A stretch of DNA of 5,209 nt from Candidatus Saccharimonadota bacterium (lineage in GTDB: Bacteria; Patescibacteriota; Saccharimonadia; Saccharimonadales; UBA4665). Below, one piece after another: positions 1-5,209 of the stretch. The stretch's first letter is position 1. Each line of letters opens with the position of its first letter. Below the pieces are notes generated by a model, which was not told the DNA's origin, searched no databases, and worked only from the letters and a program-made list of their open reading frames with translations. The position numbers were made by a program, and so were the translations under genes. The stretch lies in contig JARIHB010000186.1 in the NCBI GenBank assembly GCA_029288515.1, forward strand, positions 1 through 5,209. Direction: 5' to 3'.

Positions 1-4
1 GTGT

Positions 5-10
5 TAGAAT
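5..10 (+). promoter_or_regulatory. putative -10 element of dnaB
   Basis: TAGAAT differs from the TATAAT consensus at one base and ends 9 bases before the dnaB ATG. Transcription would begin at about 17-18, leaving a leader of only a few bases, which fits the absence of a Shine-Dalgarno. The -35 region lies outside the window, so this is weak evidence. The same bases contain the in-frame TAG (5-7) that limits how far upstream dnaB could start. Confidence 0.3.
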
Positions 11-19
11 CATAGATAC

Positions 20-1381
20 ATGAACCAGGGGAATGACACGAACCAAATGCCTCAAAATGCTGAGGCTGAAGCATCGCTGCTGGGCGCAATTCTTATTGAC
101 GCCGATGCATTGGTCAAAATTGCCGACATAGTAGGCGTGCAGGATTTTTATGATGACCGGCACAAGCATATTTACGAAGCTATCCTGGCGCTCTATGAGC
201 GACGCAGCCCTATCGATGTGCTTACTCTCTCAGATCAGTTAAAGACGGCTGGCTTTTTGGATATGGTCGGCGGCCCGTCATACCTTACCGAGCTGACAAA
301 CTTCGTACCCACGGCCACGCACGTTGAACAATACGCCGACATTGTTGCCCAGAAGGCAATGCGCCGCCGGCTGATCCGCACCAGTCAGGAGCTAACAACT
401 CTAGGGTTCGACGAATCAAAACAACTGCGCGAGCTGATTGAAGAAGCCGAGTCACGATTGTTTGAAGTAAGCAAGCAACACGTCAAGCAAAGCATTGTTT
501 CGATTGAGACAATCCTGGCCAACAGCTTCGACCGTTTAGACGAACTACACCGCGACAAAGGCAAGATTCGCGGCATACCCACCGGCTTCCGCGACATGGA
601 TGGGATACTGGCCGGCCTACAGCGCAGCGACCTGTTCATCCTGGCCGCCCGCCCATCGATGGGCAAGACGGCGTTCGTGTTAAACCTGGCGCACAATATA
701 GCCATCCAGTCCAAAGAACCGGTATTGTTCTTTAGCCTGGAAATGTCTAAAGAACAACTGGTGGACCGTCTATTGTCGATGGAATCAGGCGTTGACGCCT
801 GGGCATTGCGCACTGGTAATCTCACCGACCAAGACTTCGAACGCATCGGGCAGGCCATGGGCACCCTCAGCGAGGCGAAAATATCCATTGACGACACACC
901 CGGCGTTTCGGTAAGCGACCTGCGCACCAAAGCCCGGCGCGAAGCACATCAAAATGGCCTGGGGCTGATTATCGTGGACTACCTACAGCTGATGAGCGGC
1001 GGATCGCGGTTTGCCGGCAGTGACAACCGCGTGCAGGAAATCTCTGAAATTTCGCGCGGCTTAAAGGGTGTGGCCCGTGAGCTGAACGTGCCGGTAATCG
1101 CGCTGTCGCAGTTAAGCCGTACGGTCGAAAACCGCTCGCCCCAAATCCCCCAGCTGGCCGACTTGCGTGAATCCGGATCAATCGAGCAAGACGCCGACGT
1201 AGTAGCATTTATTTACCGCGAAGATTACTACAACCCGGAAACTGAAAATAAGGGTATCGCGACTATTCTTATAAAGAAGCACCGCAATGGCGCCACTGGG
1301 AATGTAGACTTATACTTCGACCGCGATAAGCAGCGCTTCCGTACGCTGGACAGGCAACATAGTAATCCGTTTGCCGAGTAG
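20..1381 (+). CDS. dnaB: replicative DNA helicase DnaB
   Basis: This is the replicative helicase: a cytoplasmic RecA-fold hexamer that unwinds DNA at the fork and recruits primase. The order is a DnaB N-terminal domain (about residues 11-110, opening PQNAEAEASLLG), a linker (about 150-180) and the helicase domain (about 183-445). Visible motifs are Walker A ARPSMGKT (210-217), the FFSLEMS strand with Glu241, Walker B LIIVDYLQLM (316-325, Asp320), the sensor-like VIALSQLSR (359-367, Gln364), DLRESGSIEQDADVV (381-395) and the KKHRNGATG loop (419-427) that supplies the arginine-finger region. At 453 aa it has normal length and no intein. The ATG at 20 is the first start after an in-frame TAG at 5-7; an internal ATG at 47 would still leave the PQNAEAE opening. 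No Shine-Dalgarno precedes either. It converges on the next gene with a one-base gap. Confidence 0.97.
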   Translation: MNQGNDTNQMPQNAEAEASLLGAILIDADALVKIADIVGVQDFYDDRHKHIYEAILALYERRSPIDVLTLSDQLKTAGFLDMVGGPSYLTELTNFVPTATHVEQYADIVAQKAMRRRLIRTSQELTTLGFDESKQLRELIEEAESRLFEVSKQHVKQSIVSIETILANSFDRLDELHRDKGKIRGIPTGFRDMDGILAGLQRSDLFILAARPSMGKTAFVLNLAHNIAIQSKEPVLFFSLEMSKEQLVDRLLSMESGVDAWALRTGNLTDQDFERIGQAMGTLSEAKISIDDTPGVSVSDLRTKARREAHQNGLGLIIVDYLQLMSGGSRFAGSDNRVQEISEISRGLKGVARELNVPVIALSQLSRTVENRSPQIPQLADLRESGSIEQDADVVAFIYREDYYNPETENKGIATILIKKHRNGATGNVDLYFDRDKQRFRTLDRQHSNPFAE

Positions 1382-1382
1382 G

Positions 1383-2549
1383 CTAGACATGCCCACCCTT
1401 ACTGTTTACCGTACCGCCCCCGGGCGATCCAGCGCTATACAGATGGGTTAAGGCAAACTGCGCGGATCGGTATGCCCGCGTTATGGAATCTTCGTTTTGT
1501 TGGCGCACTACCGCCTCAACCTCTCTGGAGTCTGACGTACCTATAACGCGAACGGTATGCCCAAAATTCCTCCTGCCGGTATACAAGCTGCCTGGAGTTC
1601 CGGCTCGCAGATGATATGTGACAGGCAGCTCTAGACGCCCTACGGTGCCCCGTACCCCCTTCAATATGCCGGTATACAACGCCGTGACACCTTTTATCGT
1701 GGCACGCGCTTGAGGACTCATGGCATCAAATTGCTTGCGCAGCCCGCCGTTGTGCTGCCGGGGAATTTCGATGTCAAAGGGTAATAATATAACCTGGCCC
1801 TCCAGCAAGCGGCCATTAAACTTGCGGGATCGCACATGACCTTGAATGGGGTCGCCAGCATATCGTTCGCGAGCCATTGCTACCCGAGGGCTTTCGTCGG
1901 GGTATGGGCCCAATGAGGCAACGATTCTCCCTTCTACCGTATCAAAATCGCGTGCGCCCAACACGCCCGATATTATGGTGAACGGCTTCATAGCTGCACT
2001 GCCAAGGGAACGAACATCAACCACCGTAAAACCCGCTTCCTCGAGCGTTTTCCCCTCTATACGGTTGTACAATTCTTGCCAGGGCGCAGACGAGCGGTCA
2101 ATAACCTGCGCTACTTCTTGATGGTCCGGCACCGGCTCAACTGCATTAGTATCGGCTGCAGGCGCAGGTGGTGTGCCATCCTCCGGCAGCTCCCGATCAT
2201 ACGGTATTGGATCGGGCTGCGGCTGCAGGGTCGTGGGCGGCCTCCGAACCGGCTTGTGCTGCGGAGGTGGAGAGCCCACGATATTAAGTGCAGCATCCAC
2301 CTCATCGCGCGTCCACACATGGGCAGGATATCGCATAGCATGCAGCACGCTCGGCTGCTCGTTTGAGTTGTCGGGGGCAGGGACGGGTGCGTCATGAGCG
2401 GCAGCCGTAGGCAAGAAGTGCATTGTATCAAACGCCCCCTGCCCGCCAGGGTCTCCGTCAGCCGCTGCAGCAGGAACTCCAGAGAAAGAGACCCCTTCGG
2501 GCGGAGGCACTTGTTCTTCAAACTCGTTCGATTCTGGATGATCTATCAT
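1383..2549 (-). CDS. uncharacterised protein, distal member of tandem paralog pair
   Basis: I do not recognise this 388-aa protein. It has no signal peptide or membrane segment. Residues 1 to about 150 are rich in Pro, Ala, Asp and Glu and look disordered, with a short island at 75-95 (HVWTRDEVDAAL). Residues 168-388 form a domain shared with the upstream gene: TLEEAGF (168-174), GRLLEGQVILLPF (246-258), a GVTALYTGIL segment (287-296), NFG (328-330), SITRAY (355-360) and a Gly-rich tail PGGG..NSKGGHV. Over 168-258 versus 160-250 of the paralog I count 39 identities in 91 ungapped positions. The ATG follows the upstream TAA by three bases, in the same frame, with no good Shine-Dalgarno, so translational coupling is likely. 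The stop is one base from that of the convergent dnaB. The intact frame and the conservation between paralogs make it a real gene; its function is unknown. Confidence 0.85.
   Translation of the reverse strand: MIDHPESNEFEEQVPPPEGVSFSGVPAAAADGDPGGQGAFDTMHFLPTAAAHDAPVPAPDNSNEQPSVLHAMRYPAHVWTRDEVDAALNIVGSPPPQHKPVRRPPTTLQPQPDPIPYDRELPEDGTPPAPAADTNAVEPVPDHQEVAQVIDRSSAPWQELYNRIEGKTLEEAGFTVVDVRSLGSAAMKPFTIISGVLGARDFDTVEGRIVASLGPYPDESPRVAMARERYAGDPIQGHVRSRKFNGRLLEGQVILLPFDIEIPRQHNGGLRKQFDAMSPQARATIKGVTALYTGILKGVRGTVGRLELPVTYHLRAGTPGSLYTGRRNFGHTVRVIGTSDSREVEAVVRQQNEDSITRAYRSAQFALTHLYSAGSPGGGTVNSKGGHV
1386..1424 (-). other. conserved Gly-rich C-terminal tail of distal paralog
   Basis: This encodes residues 376-388, PGGGTVNSKGGHV. 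It matches the end of the neighbouring paralog in the PGGG start, the SK pair and the GGH near the terminus, while the residues just before it differ. Retention of such a short, flexible end suggests that it is a functional tag or binding tail. That role is inference; no known sorting signal was recognised. Confidence 0.5.
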
Positions 2550-2552
2550 AGG

Positions 2553-3689
2553 TTACTTATGACCGCCGTACTTACTGCTTGTCTTTCCGCCACCTGGCAA
2601 GCCCCCGAGAATAGGATGCTGCATGGCAAAGGCAGTAAGGTTGTATGCGCGGGCGATTGACTGTCTATCCTGCACAGCCATCAGGCGCTCCATTTCTCGT
2701 GTGTGGGCTCTGCTAACGGTGCGGTTTATATAGCCAAAGTTACCAAGCGTATACTGAACCTGGCCGAATCGAACCTGATATGCCGCCACTACATCAAGCA
2801 CGCCGACTTTACCGACAGAGCGTTGAAGTATACCGCTATATATTACAGTAAGACCCTCAATAGGCGGATCGCGCTCATCGTCGTGCTTTTGAAGCGCCTG
2901 CCGGGCTTTAGTGCCAAGCTGCAGAGCCGTCTTTTTGCTAAATGGCAGCACTATAGCCTGTCCCCCGAGCAACCTGCCTACGAACTTACTGGGCCTAAGG
3001 TGGTTCTCAATACGGTCTCCTGCGAAATGCTCACGGGCGAGAGCTGCCGCACTCCCCATATTGCCAGCCGGGCTAATAGATCCAACGATCTCTTGTTCTA
3101 TATGATTGAAATCGTGCAAGGTTTTAATGCCGGTGATGACATCCATTGGCCCAAGGAAAATAGGATCAATTTCATCAAGTTCGATTTCATGAAACCCAGC
3201 CTCTTCGAGGGTTCCGGATTGCAGCCGTTCACCCACTTCTTCCACACTAGGGAATGCTTCCGGCCGTGTGATATCCCGATGATGTTTTGGGTGTTTACGC
3301 GCCGCTTCTTCGGCAGCATCCATTTTTGTCGGACGACCCTTCTCATCATCCAGGGGCACCTCTACGGCGCGGGTCAGCCTCGAAGGCGACCGGCGCTGAG
3401 TCGTACCCGCATCAGGAGAAACGCCAAGTTGCGCATCAAGGATCTGATCGATTTGGTGCCGTGACAGGAAACCTGGCCGCCTGATATTAGGGTTGGGCGT
3501 GACTTCTTCTGCTTGACTAGCTGGTTCAGGTGAAGGAGATGAAGCACCAGGTAAATAGTCTACACGCCCTAAAGGGTCAGTCGAGTATGGATAAGGTGCC
3601 GTGTTGGTATCCGGCGAAGATTGGGATGCATCAGGCGACGATAACGGGGTGTCGGGCTGCTCGAGCTGGCTATCGTCAGGACGTTCCAT
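2553..3689 (-). CDS. uncharacterised protein, promoter-proximal member of tandem paralog pair
   Basis: I do not recognise this 378-aa protein, which is soluble by appearance, with no signal peptide or transmembrane segment. Residues 1-70 are rich in Pro, Ser and Asp; VDYLPGAS (43-50) parallels MHFLPTAA in the paralog. FLSRHQIDQIL (74-84) parallels the paralog's WTRDEVDAAL. Residues 100-145 are strongly charged with several His and Lys. The shared domain covers 160-378: TLEEAGF (160-166), HFAGDRIENH (221-230), GRLLGGQAIVLPF (238-250), GLTVIYSGIL (279-288), NFGY (317-320), SIARAY (344-349), and a tail PGGGKTSSKYGGHK. The ATG at 3689 is the first start after an in-frame TAA three codons earlier. 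The only purine-rich match, AGAAGG, sits 18 bases upstream, too far to be a normal Shine-Dalgarno. It is the first gene of a two-gene operon. The resemblance along the whole length suggests an old tandem duplication. Confidence 0.85.
   Translation of the reverse strand: MERPDDSQLEQPDTPLSSPDASQSSPDTNTAPYPYSTDPLGRVDYLPGASSPSPEPASQAEEVTPNPNIRRPGFLSRHQIDQILDAQLGVSPDAGTTQRRSPSRLTRAVEVPLDDEKGRPTKMDAAEEAARKHPKHHRDITRPEAFPSVEEVGERLQSGTLEEAGFHEIELDEIDPIFLGPMDVITGIKTLHDFNHIEQEIVGSISPAGNMGSAAALAREHFAGDRIENHLRPSKFVGRLLGGQAIVLPFSKKTALQLGTKARQALQKHDDERDPPIEGLTVIYSGILQRSVGKVGVLDVVAAYQVRFGQVQYTLGNFGYINRTVSRAHTREMERLMAVQDRQSIARAYNLTAFAMQHPILGGLPGGGKTSSKYGGHK
2556..2597 (-). other. conserved Gly-rich C-terminal tail of proximal paralog
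   Basis: This encodes residues 365-378, PGGGKTSSKYGGHK. It shares the PGGG, SK and GGH elements with the tail of the other paralog, at the same distance from the C-terminus to within one residue. PGGGKT looks superficially like part of a P-loop. It lies at the extreme C-terminus with no fold after it, and the paralog has PGGGTV instead, so nucleotide binding is not supported. Confidence 0.5.
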
Positions 3690-3718
3690 TATGAGTTATT
3701 CGCGTTACCTTCTATTGT

Positions 3719-3735
3719 TATACATATAGTGTATA
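3719..3735. repeat. inverted repeat over putative promoter of paralog operon
   Basis: TATACA (3719-3724) and TGTATA (3730-3735) are perfect inverted 6-base arms around a 5-base spacer. They overlap the proposed minus-strand -10 hexamer, so a repressor could bind here. AT-rich promoter DNA often contains such short palindromes by chance, so the operator role is only a possibility. Confidence 0.35.
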
Positions 3736-3756
3736 CTCAAATTTCGATAATGCCAA
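3728..3756 (-). promoter_or_regulatory. putative sigma70-type promoter for the paralog operon
   Basis: Read on the minus strand, TTGGCA (3756-3751, one mismatch to TTGACA) is followed by a 17-base spacer and TACACT (3733-3728, two mismatches to TATAAT). It points toward the gene starting at 3689 and would give a leader of roughly 30 bases. Position, spacing and the AT-rich context fit a promoter, but nearby AT-rich hexamers such as TATAAC could serve instead. Confidence 0.4.
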
Positions 3757-3762
3757 CAATAT

Positions 3763-3787
3763 GCGAACGATAGCCGGCCATCGTCGC
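3763..3787. repeat. interrupted 25-base inverted repeat in divergent spacer
   Basis: GCGA (3763-3766) pairs with TCGC (3784-3787), A3767 is a bulge, CGAT (3768-3771) pairs with ATCG (3780-3783), A3772 and C3779 do not pair, and GCCGGC (3773-3778) is self-complementary. This is GC-rich and sits between the two outward-facing promoters, over the expected -35 position of the glycosyltransferase gene. A dimeric regulator site is the simplest reading. A terminator is unlikely, because no transcript should end here unless one enters from outside. Confidence 0.45.
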
Positions 3788-3803
3788 ACTTTTAGGCAAA
3801 AGG

Positions 3804-3813
3804 CAGTATACTG
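3804..3813 (+). promoter_or_regulatory. putative -10 element of the glycosyltransferase gene within a perfect palindrome
   Basis: TATACT (3807-3812) is one base from consensus and lies inside CAGTATACTG, a perfect 10-base palindrome. It ends 11 bases before the ATG at 3824, so the transcript would start about 5 bases before the gene. No convincing -35 is seen 16-18 bases upstream, where the interrupted inverted repeat lies; this could mean activator-dependent transcription. Confidence 0.4.
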
Positions 3814-3823
3814 AAGACACATT

Positions 3824-5029
3824 ATGCTGAACGCTCTACGCCACAAACTGCCCGCAGACTGGAAGCAGACTACTTTTTATGTGTTGATTATTGCCGGTGC
3901 AGTATTGCTTGTGGCGTTCCGCCTGGGGACATTATTGCCCGGCTTTAGTCACGACGAAATAGTCACGCTACAGCAGAGCGCCAGCCTATCTGAACTCATA
4001 CGGAATCCCATCAATGCGCCGTACTTGCTACTCGTGCATCTGGTGACGTATATCCGTCCGGACTATGTACTGTGGGGGCGGATTGTCAGCGCCTTGTGCG
4101 CTTTGCTGGCGCTGGCGCTATTTTGCGCGCTTACCTGGTATTGGCATGGACGCCGTAATGCGCTGCTGGGGACGATACTGTTTGCCACCTCAGCATGGTT
4201 TCTGCATACAGCACGTCTGGGAACACCAGATGTGCTGCTGTTCCTCGTACTCGCCTTGGCTGTTTGCTACGTGTGGTTACACCATAAGCCCGGGCCATGG
4301 CCGCTGCTGGCCGGCTTTGCACTGGTGGCCGTGGCGCTCTATGTACCGGGTATGGTATGGTTTATCGGCGCGGGCATTATATGGCGGTTCAGGTCGCTGG
4401 ACCGCGCCTTCCGGCAAAACCTGTGGGCGGTAACGGGCGGCGGCGTATTGCTGCTGGGGGCACTCGTGCCGCTGGGTATAGCTATCTACCGCCATCCAGC
4501 GCTTGCAAAAGTGCTTGCTGGCCTGCCAGCAGATGGGTGGCCGCAGCCGCTACATGTGCTACACAACCTGGCAGCGGTGCCGCTTCACTTATTTGTACGC
4601 GGCCCAGCTATGCCGGAGCGATGGCTTGGCAACGTGGCAGTGGTAGATATCTTTACGACTGCTATGTTTGCGCTGGGCGTATACCTGTATATGCGGCATG
4701 CACGACTAAAACGGACACTGCTGAGCCTGGCAGTGATCGTGGGCGGCTCAGTGCTGGTGGCATTGGACGGTGCTGTCTCGCTTTCGCTTATTGTACCTTT
4801 TATATACATTGTTGCTGCCGCGGGCATCGGCTTTATGCTGGACCGCTGGCTGGAGGTGTTCCCGCGCAACAGTATTGCAAAAGCTGCCGGCTATACGTTA
4901 ATCGGGCTGGCAATGCTCAGTGCCGCGGTCTATTCGCTAACACACTATTTTATTGCCTGGCCGAACGCCAAAGCCACGCGCGCTATATATGTCGAACACC
5001 AGCTGCCATCTGGTACAATAGAGAAATAA
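3824..5029 (+). CDS. GT39/ArnT-like GT-C membrane glycosyltransferase
   Basis: This 401-aa protein is predicted to span the membrane ten to twelve times, with hydrophobic stretches near residues 17-37, 84-107, 113-130, 135-152, 159-186, 201-222, 273-290, 298-316, 319-338 and 353-377. After the first helix comes FSHDEIVTL (41-49). The Asp44-Glu45 pair in the first outer loop is the usual acidic site of GT-C enzymes, which transfer sugars from polyprenyl-phosphate donors on the outer membrane face. RLGTPDVLLF (131-140) matches the second loop region of the PMT/ArnT fold. The large C-terminal soluble domain of longer GT39 enzymes is absent, as is common for small CPR versions. Substrate and acceptor cannot be read from sequence. 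The ATG at 3824 has no Shine-Dalgarno. It is followed after 12 bases by the ybaB-like gene, so the two are probably co-transcribed. Confidence 0.75.
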   Translation: MLNALRHKLPADWKQTTFYVLIIAGAVLLVAFRLGTLLPGFSHDEIVTLQQSASLSELIRNPINAPYLLLVHLVTYIRPDYVLWGRIVSALCALLALALFCALTWYWHGRRNALLGTILFATSAWFLHTARLGTPDVLLFLVLALAVCYVWLHHKPGPWPLLAGFALVAVALYVPGMVWFIGAGIIWRFRSLDRAFRQNLWAVTGGGVLLLGALVPLGIAIYRHPALAKVLAGLPADGWPQPLHVLHNLAAVPLHLFVRGPAMPERWLGNVAVVDIFTTAMFALGVYLYMRHARLKRTLLSLAVIVGGSVLVALDGAVSLSLIVPFIYIVAAAGIGFMLDRWLEVFPRNSIAKAAGYTLIGLAMLSAAVYSLTHYFIAWPNAKATRAIYVEHQLPSGTIEK

Positions 5030-5030
5030 A

Positions 5031-5036
5031 GAGGAG
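5031..5036 (+). promoter_or_regulatory. Shine-Dalgarno of the ybaB-like gene
   Basis: GAGGAG lies five bases before the ATG at 5042, just after the stop of the preceding gene. It is the only strong Shine-Dalgarno before any start in the window, and it fixes the start of the partial gene at the right edge. Confidence 0.8.
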
Positions 5037-5041
5037 TTTGT

Positions 5042-5209
5042 ATGAGCCGTTTTGACCAGGCCAAGATGCTGTTAAAAGTTAAAAAATTGCAGAAAGAGCT
5101 GCAGAAAGAAATCATTACCGTTGAAAAGGGTGATGGCGCCGTTAAGGTAGAAATTACCGGCGAGCAGAAAATCAAAAAAATCCACATCGATCCCGAATAT
5201 GTCGACTTG
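5042..5209 (+). CDS. ybaB: YbaB/EbfC family nucleoid-associated protein, 3' end outside window
   Basis: The first 56 residues are present and the frame is open to the edge; the family usually runs to about 100 aa. YbaB/EbfC proteins are small dimers that bind DNA without strong sequence preference and help organise the nucleoid; in many bacteria the gene sits with dnaX and recR. The start MSRFDQAKMLLKVKKLQKEL is the typical Lys-rich N-terminal helix. It is followed by the beta-strand region GDGAVKVEITGEQKIKKIHI and then DPEYVDL, corresponding to the family's G.V.V...G...(V/I)..(V/I).IDP pattern. The wording GEQKIK...IDPE is of the kind seen in CPR bacteria. It lies 12 bases after the glycosyltransferase stop with a strong Shine-Dalgarno, so it is probably the second gene of that operon. 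Confidence 0.85.
   Translation, partial: MSRFDQAKMLLKVKKLQKELQKEIITVEKGDGAVKVEITGEQKIKKIHIDPEYVDL

Noticed and set aside
385..930. 181-aa minus-strand frame inside dnaB
   Set aside because: It is a shadow of a strongly conserved gene, with a Ser/Arg-rich composition and no family resemblance.
1415..1426. CGCCC/GGGCG hairpin as terminator of the paralog operon or dnaB
   Set aside because: The loop is only two bases, no T-tract follows on either strand, and the sequence encodes the Gly/Pro tail of the distal paralog.
1574..1679. 13-base direct repeat TGCCGGTATACAA at 1574-1586 and 1667-1679
   Set aside because: Both copies encode LYTG in the same frame of the distal paralog; chance or a small internal peptide repeat is more likely than a DNA element.
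2576..2597. PGGGKT in the proximal paralog read as a P-loop
   Set aside because: It lies ten residues from the C-terminus, lacks the full G....GK(S/T) context and following helix, and is not conserved in the paralog.
2703..3464. 253-aa open frame on the plus strand opposite the proximal paralog
   Set aside because: It is antisense to a gene whose frame is supported by similarity to its paralog, shows no recognisable domain, and has no ribosome binding site.
4297..5055. 252-aa frame overlapping the glycosyltransferase and running into the ybaB-like gene
   Set aside because: It has a Cys/Gly/Arg-rich composition typical of an out-of-frame shadow of a GC-rich membrane protein gene; the glycosyltransferase frame has clear helices and the DE motif.

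Overview
The window looks like chromosomal DNA from a Patescibacteria/CPR bacterium, most likely Saccharibacteria (TM7). This rests on the style of the YbaB-like protein at the right edge, on a short GT-C type membrane glycosyltransferase, on a complete intein-free DnaB, and on two neighbouring proteins that match no widespread family I recognise. The lineage call is moderate, not firm. All four complete genes read cleanly with UGA never used as a sense codon (stops TAG, TAG, TAA, TAA), so the standard bacterial code suffices. That argues against the UGA-glycine CPR groups (Absconditabacteria, Gracilibacteria). I see no insertion sequence, CRISPR array, tRNA or rRNA.

Layout from left to right. 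Positions 20-1381 (+) carry the replicative helicase dnaB. One base later, facing it, comes a two-gene minus-strand cluster. Its promoter-proximal gene is 3689 to 2553 (378 aa) and its distal gene is 2549 to 1383 (388 aa). The two proteins are clear paralogs: proline-rich, probably disordered N-terminal halves, a shared C-terminal domain, and a shared Gly-rich tail ending PGGG..(S/N)SK..GGH. They lie in the same reading frame, separated only by TAA and one codon. I do not recognise their function. A 134-base divergent spacer (3690-3823) follows and is rich in inverted repeats. Then come a multi-spanning GT39/ArnT-like glycosyltransferase (3824-5029, +) and, 12 bases on, the start of a YbaB/EbfC nucleoid-associated protein (5042 to beyond the window edge, +) with a good Shine-Dalgarno.

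How they fit together: dnaB and ybaB are housekeeping genes of replication and nucleoid maintenance. The glycosyltransferase probably decorates the cell envelope, and its link to ybaB is probably just co-transcription. The least described part is the paralogous pair, with its shared tail and palindrome-rich divergent control region. The dnaB and glycosyltransferase starts lack a Shine-Dalgarno but have a -10-like hexamer 9-11 bases before the ATG, which hints at leaderless or nearly leaderless transcripts.
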